From Molanna angustata (taxonomy: Eukaryota > Arthropoda > Insecta > Trichoptera > Molannidae): a stretch of 64,000 nucleotides of DNA. Position 1 is the stretch's first letter. Every line of letters starts with the position of its first letter. A model generated the notes under the pieces. It did not search any database and was not told the origin of the DNA. It was given only the letters and a program-made list of their open reading frames with translations. Made by a program: the position numbers and the translations under genes. Below, piece after piece: positions 60,136 to 64,000 of this stretch. The stretch covers positions 4,244,747 to 4,308,746 of the forward strand of contig OY754974.1 in assembly GCA_963576475.1 (NCBI GenBank), read 5' to 3'.

Positions 60136-60752
60136 ACTCCTCACTAACACAAGGTGATATAGTGGGGAGTTATGATTTCGCAATTTTTAAGGGTATTTTT
60201 TTTATTGCAGATTATCAACTAGTATCATGCTGAGATTGTATTCTGAAAGTTTCATCACAACGCATCTGTGTGTATGTGCTATGTGCAGTGTGCTATGTGC
60301 TATGTGCAGTGTGCTATGTGCTATATGCTATGTGCAATGTGCTATGTACGGCGTGTTCATTTTACTTTATCGATTATAGACTAAAGTACTCATTCGATTC
60401 TATTCAAATTTTGCAAATATGTATATCTAATACTCGATTAGATCCCATTAGATTTTGAACGATATATGAATAGTGCTTCTCATTTTTTTTAACTGTCAAA
60501 TATTTCAAAGTGACCCCAAGCTCAGGAAACCTAAAATTTGAAATTTTTATTTTCAAATTCGTAAAAAGGCACATCACTTTCATAAAATGGCATTGAAGAG
60601 TTATCAAGTTTTCATAATAAAATATTTAAATAAAAAATAATTTAACAAACTCATTTCATGAAAATGTTGAAAATTTTCCATACAAAATTTGAATACTTAT
60701 AGAATGACTTGTTAGTGAGGAGTTTAGCGTTGGCCACAACCCACTCGTTTTC
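60136..60752 (+). mobile_element. Helitron-like element, type B, complete
   Basis: Left TTTTTACTCCTCACTAACAC with hairpin CTCCTCACTA...TAGTGGGGAG. Right GTTAGTGAGGAGTTTAGCGT then TGGCCACAACCCACTCG. The right end repeats the left stem inverted (CTCCTCACTAAC / GTTAGTGAGGAG, 12 bp perfect). It contains a TGTGCTATGTGCAG short tandem repeat at 60273-60350. No coding capacity. It is the shortest complete copy in the window (~617 bp). Confidence 0.7.
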
Positions 60753-61379
60753 CATTGTTTTTAATATCATACTGTTATTATATTCTACTGTACTGTTGGA
60801 TATCCAAAATAAATAAAATAAAATAAATATAATATTATATTGTATAATGTGTGGTATCCCTGGCACCCGTAATAGGTTTTTTGTTGGTTTTATAAACCAT
60901 TTTGAAAGCTCATCCTGCGTTGTGTTTGTTTTAATATGCTAAGATGTTTATTCCGTGGGAGGAATACTAATTACATTATTTATTTTTTTTAATTTATAAC
61001 TACTTTACTCTTTGCAATTTTTTTCTTCATACTTCCTTGCGGAAAATATTTTTGCAATACTTACCTAAAAGATAGTTAAATTCAGTTTTTAATTTAATAT
61101 ACAAAATACTATAGACATCTCACACTCGGGTCGTCTGGATCACAGAGTAAGTACAAATCCTTAAGAGAGGTGAACAGCAGAGCTACTCATGAAGTTGATT
61201 AAAAAAAATATTAAGATCAGCTTCAAACTTAAGCACTATTTGAGGTCAAATTAATTGGATAATAATTTTAATTTATACAAAAATTGACTACAATTTCATA
61301 CAAGACGTTGATCTTAACAAATTTTTATGATCAAATGTAGAGAAAGACTGATATTGGATTATGATACATTTTTAAGATT
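60753..61379. other. AT-rich spacer
   Basis: Nothing recognised. Confidence 0.4.
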
Positions 61380-61562
61380 AAAACAAGATTAGAACGTATT
61401 TCTACGTAGCCCCCTAAGCCAAAAAAAATCAGCTAACAGTGATAAAATAAGCATAAATGATTGTACTATAGGTGAATGAAATCAGTTGTAGCAGGATTCG
61501 TCTCTCGCGATATCTTGATCACTAACCCAACACGCTAACCGCTTTGCTAACACCCATCTGAT
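61380..61562 (-). repeat. tRNA-derived SINE (family A), diverged
   Basis: The minus strand carries AGATGGGTGTTAGCAAAGCG then GTTAGCGTGTTGG (box A side) and the TATAGTACAATCATTTATGC body. The box B region (AGACGAATCCTGC) is mutated. Confidence 0.7.
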
Positions 61563-61847
61563 TAATTATTTTGATAAATTAAACGGCGCTTTACAAATCT
61601 TTATTATTATTATTATTGTTAAATAAAACCTTTCATCGCACCTCATACAAGTGGCGAGTTCATTACTGTTGTAGATAATCAATGTCATTTTGGCGATTAA
61701 TTATTAGTTAACACCTATACAAGTTGCAAGGTACATAGTAATTTTCATTATTCATTTGTCCTACAAACATTCTTAGTATAGGTTATATATTATAAGATTA
61801 TACCTGAACAATGTGACCGTTGTGTTAGTAGATACAATTAACTTCTT

Positions 61848-62030
61848 CTTCTTCTTCAGTAGATCTATGATCTGTTTCTATAGTTCCTGGGATGAGGATG
61901 TCCAACTCTCCCTCCATTTCTTTAATGTTCTCTCCTGTGATCGGCGTCCCTCTGGTATCTCGCGCATCGCTATCTTTGTCAGCCTTCTGGAATCATCCTC
62001 TCTTCACGATCTCTCCAGTAACGTCTTCAT
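61848..62030 (-). pseudogene. RTE-type LINE 3' fragment
   Basis: The minus strand reads RHYWRDREERMIPEG, then MREIPEGRRSQERTLKKWRE, SWTSSSQEL and a stop, with a GAAGAAGAAGAAG tail (CTTCTTCTTCTTC at 61843). It belongs with the nested LINE at 8568 (KRWRDSWGSTSQEEQAS) but has lost the GRP box spacing. Confidence 0.65.
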
Positions 62031-62325
62031 AAAATTAACATGTATGTACATTATAAGGAACATTTACGATAAATATTCAAAATTCAATTTATTTTGGAGA
62101 TCTACAACAAATATTTTCAACAGGTATTGAAAACAATAACAAATTTCGTATTAAAAAAATTAATAAAAAAGTTTTTTTTTAATTATTTTATGGAGTTCCT
62201 CCCGATATCGAGTGCTATAGCCACTAATCCATAATAAGACAAACATTGTAGTAGGTGACAAACATTGAAAACACACGCACCACAATGTTTGTTCCACTCT
62301 TGGGAATATTACATAGGGTAAGACT

Positions 62326-62355
62326 GGGGCAAACGGACATAGGGGCAGACGGACA
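62326..62355 (+). promoter_or_regulatory. Iterated GGGGCAAACGGACA motif, left pair
   Basis: GGGGCAAACGGACA at 62326 and GGGGCAGACGGACA at 62342, 16 bp apart, next to the presumed terminus. Placement fits subterminal transposase-binding sites (inference). Confidence 0.6.
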
Positions 62356-62717
62356 CCCCCTTAACGTTTTACTCCATTCAAAAATACTAATACATTTTTG
62401 TCGCCATTGTGAATATTTTTCTCAACGCCAGTAGTGTTGCGCTCCGCCTGTGAACATTAATCCTTTCATATCTTAGCAATCGTTCGATATATTTATATTT
62501 TTAGCGGTTACTGTCGTCCTTACTGGTAAGTAATAATACCAAACAACTATATTTTCGTTAAAATGATATGAATATTTCTGTTTAAACACAAGATTTTTTT
62601 GTGAGGTTATGTTTCCATCGTATTTAGCTAATGTCAGTGCATTGTACTAGTGAAGTCAAAATCATACTACTATTGCCATCTGTTGAATATTTTTACCGAG
62701 AGTTTCTATGATCTATC

Positions 62718-62755
62718 GGGGCAAACGGACACTGTGTTTAAGGGGCAAACGGACA
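62718..62755 (+). promoter_or_regulatory. Iterated GGGGCAAACGGACA motif, inner pair
   Basis: Two exact copies at 62718 and 62742, 24 bp apart, inside the putative 5' intron and ~45-80 bp before the transposase start. Possible autoregulatory sites or a transposed terminus. Confidence 0.6.
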
Positions 62756-62828
62756 TAGCTTATCTCTTATTAATTATTCCCTGTTTGTCCTAGGTCATGG
62801 TGCGTAATCGTAAAAGAACATCCGAAAG

Positions 62829-64000
62829 ATGTATGTAACTGGAGTGAAGAGTCTACATATGTCTTTAGCGGTAAAAGCCGTCAAAATTGACAAAATGCCC
62901 CTTCAAACGTCTGCTAAAATGTTCAATGTTCCTAGAAATACATTGCGGAGAAGAGTTGAAAAGGATGAGAACATGCCTAAATTTGGCGATCACACGTGCC
63001 TTGGGCACAAAAACGAACTACAGCTTGTGGAATATCTTCTACAACTAGATAAAATTGGCTATGGGCTGAATTTTAAAGATGTTCGTCAGTTGGTATACCG
63101 TTTTGTGTTTGTCAATGGAATTCGTCATCATTTTAATAATGACGATAAAATTGCTGGTGATGAATGGTGCAGGCAATTTTTAAAAAGGCACTCTTGCCTA
63201 AGCGTCCGAGTTGCTGAAGGTTTATCTCATGCTCGTGCTAAGGGATTGACACGTGCTCAGGCTGACACATTTTATAATAATCTTTCGCAATTAATGACAA
63301 CATATGACCTTTTTGATAAACCTGGTCATATTTTTAATTGTGATGAAACTGGTTTACAACTAATATATAAACCGAAAAAAGTAATATCACAGCGTGGCAA
63401 GCGTAGCGTGTTTTGCCAGACAAATGCCGAAAAGGGGGAAACTGTATCCCTGATGGCTTGTTGCTCTGCCAGTGGCCAATACGTGCCACCTTTCATAGTA
63501 ATGAAAGGAAAGCGACAAAATCCCGAATATGAAATTGGTATGCCAAGTGGGACAAAGGTTGTATTATCTGACAGTGGGTATATGCAGTCCGAACATTTTT
63601 CAATATTTTTAGATCATTTTATACAACACAAACCATCAGGACATATTATATTGGTTTTAGATGGGCATGGATCCCATAGTTCTGATCCCGATACCCTTGA
63701 AAAAGCTATCGAGAACAATGTGCACCTTCTTTGCTTGCCGCCACATAGTACACAGAAATTGCAACCACTTGATGTGTCATTTTTTGCTCCATTAAAAATT
63801 CGTTACAACGAAAGTTGCCGTGTACATTTACGTCGTTATCCAACAATTGGAATAACCAAAACTACATTTGGATCTCTACTTCAAGTAGCATGGAATCAAG
63901 CGGCAACTGTTGGTAACGCTGTCAATGGCTTCAAGAGCTGCGGAATATTTCCATTTGATCCGACTCATCTCCCCGATGAAGTATTTCTACCATCTTCTGT
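62829..64000 (+). CDS. Pogo/jerky-like DDE transposase (partial at 3' side)
   Basis: An open frame from ATG 62829 without a stop to the window end (390 codons). Near the start, LQTSAKMFNVPRNTLRRRV is the CENP-B/psq-type helix-turn-helix. GDEWCRQFLKRHSCLSVRVA and GLSHARAKGLTRAQ follow, then the DDE core: FNCDETGL (D ~172), RGKRSVFCQTNAEKGETVSL, YVPPFIVMKGKR, LVLDGHGSH (D ~278), LPPHSTQKLQPLDVSFFAPL (D ~315) and NGFKSCGIFPFDP. A DD36D spacing and this motif set fit the pogo/Tigger/jerky group. Upstream, MVRNRKRTSER (ATG 62797) and NWSEEST lie in the other two frames, so the conserved N-terminus seems split by two small indels or translation starts at 62829. All three catalytic Asp are present. 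Alternative: a domesticated jerky-like gene, but nothing supports that. Confidence 0.85.
   Translation, partial: MYVTGVKSLHMSLAVKAVKIDKMPLQTSAKMFNVPRNTLRRRVEKDENMPKFGDHTCLGHKNELQLVEYLLQLDKIGYGLNFKDVRQLVYRFVFVNGIRHHFNNDDKIAGDEWCRQFLKRHSCLSVRVAEGLSHARAKGLTRAQADTFYNNLSQLMTTYDLFDKPGHIFNCDETGLQLIYKPKKVISQRGKRSVFCQTNAEKGETVSLMACCSASGQYVPPFIVMKGKRQNPEYEIGMPSGTKVVLSDSGYMQSEHFSIFLDHFIQHKPSGHIILVLDGHGSHSSDPDTLEKAIENNVHLLCLPPHSTQKLQPLDVSFFAPLKIRYNESCRVHLRRYPTIGITKTTFGSLLQVAWNQAATVGNAVNGFKSCGIFPFDPTHLPDEVFLPSS

Larger units (their letters stand above)
62316..64000 (+). mobile_element. Pogo/jerky-like DNA transposon, left part
   Basis: A putative left end follows a TA at 62314-62315: GGGTAAGACTGGGGCAAACG. 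Inside are two pairs of GGGGCAAACGGACA-type motifs, a candidate 5' untranslated exon ending at a GTAAGT donor (62525) and an acceptor TTTGTCCTAG (62784-62793) just before ATG 62797. The transposase frame follows. The right end and inverted repeat are beyond the window, so the termini are provisional. Confidence 0.65.

Noticed and set aside
62831..62868. 38-bp mini-intron (GTATGT...CTTTAG) in the pogo-like gene
   Set aside because: Splice-like ends would restore the frame from ATG 62797, but 38 nt is shorter than usual insect introns and would remove the conserved NWSEE segment; small indels explain it better.

Overview
This window reads as repeat-rich, AT-rich animal chromosomal DNA, most likely from an insect and probably a moth or butterfly (Lepidoptera). 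The evidence is many decayed non-LTR retrotransposons, tRNA-derived SINEs, TAGGTACCTACC-rich spacers, the AACCGACYTC...AATCAATTCG repeat ends that I associate with lepidopteran genomes (40559, and related ends near 23400, 23975 and 56460), and RTE-type LINE tails of the GGGGTAGGCAGAG kind. The order-level call is inference. I found no convincing host protein-coding gene, no true tRNA or rRNA gene and no prokaryotic feature; nearly everything recognisable is mobile-element derived.

Layout. 0-13.6 kb: SINEs, a 33-bp minisatellite, LINE 3' remnants, and a minus-strand YADD-type LINE (about 7866-11140) with a second RTE-type LINE inserted inside it, bounded by a candidate 10-bp target duplication. 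13.7-22.2 kb: a Helitron-like non-autonomous element whose interior has been amplified into about 24-25 tandem copies of a 313-bp monomer. The array has an 8-monomer (2504-bp) higher-order periodicity and decays at its edges. 22.2-34.5 kb: LINE and SINE fragments, a 565-bp terminal-inverted-repeat element, and a short LINE insertion with a 19-bp target duplication and a fold-back 5' junction.

34.58-40.56 kb holds the only intact autonomous element: a full-length LOA/I-group LINE with ORF1 (576 aa), ORF2 (about 1247 aa: endonuclease, reverse transcriptase, RNase H, CCHC), a poly(A) tail and a perfect 13-bp target duplication. It is probably a recent insertion. 42.2-46.8 kb: a 1547-bp tandem duplication that ends in long (TA)n tracts lying inside a LINE reverse transcriptase gene, with palindromic junctions. 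46.8-62 kb: LINE fragments, further copies of the Helitron-like family, one of them carrying a nested long-inverted-repeat element, and two further inverted-repeat elements. 62.3-64 kb: the left part of a pogo/jerky-like DNA transposon with an open DDE transposase frame that runs off the window end, plus four copies of a GGGGCAAACGGACA motif.

The strongest candidate for something new is the satellite-inside-a-transposon at 13.7-22.2 kb, together with its terminal hairpin family elsewhere in the window. It shows a satellite array apparently born from the inside of a mobile element whose solo relatives are present nearby.
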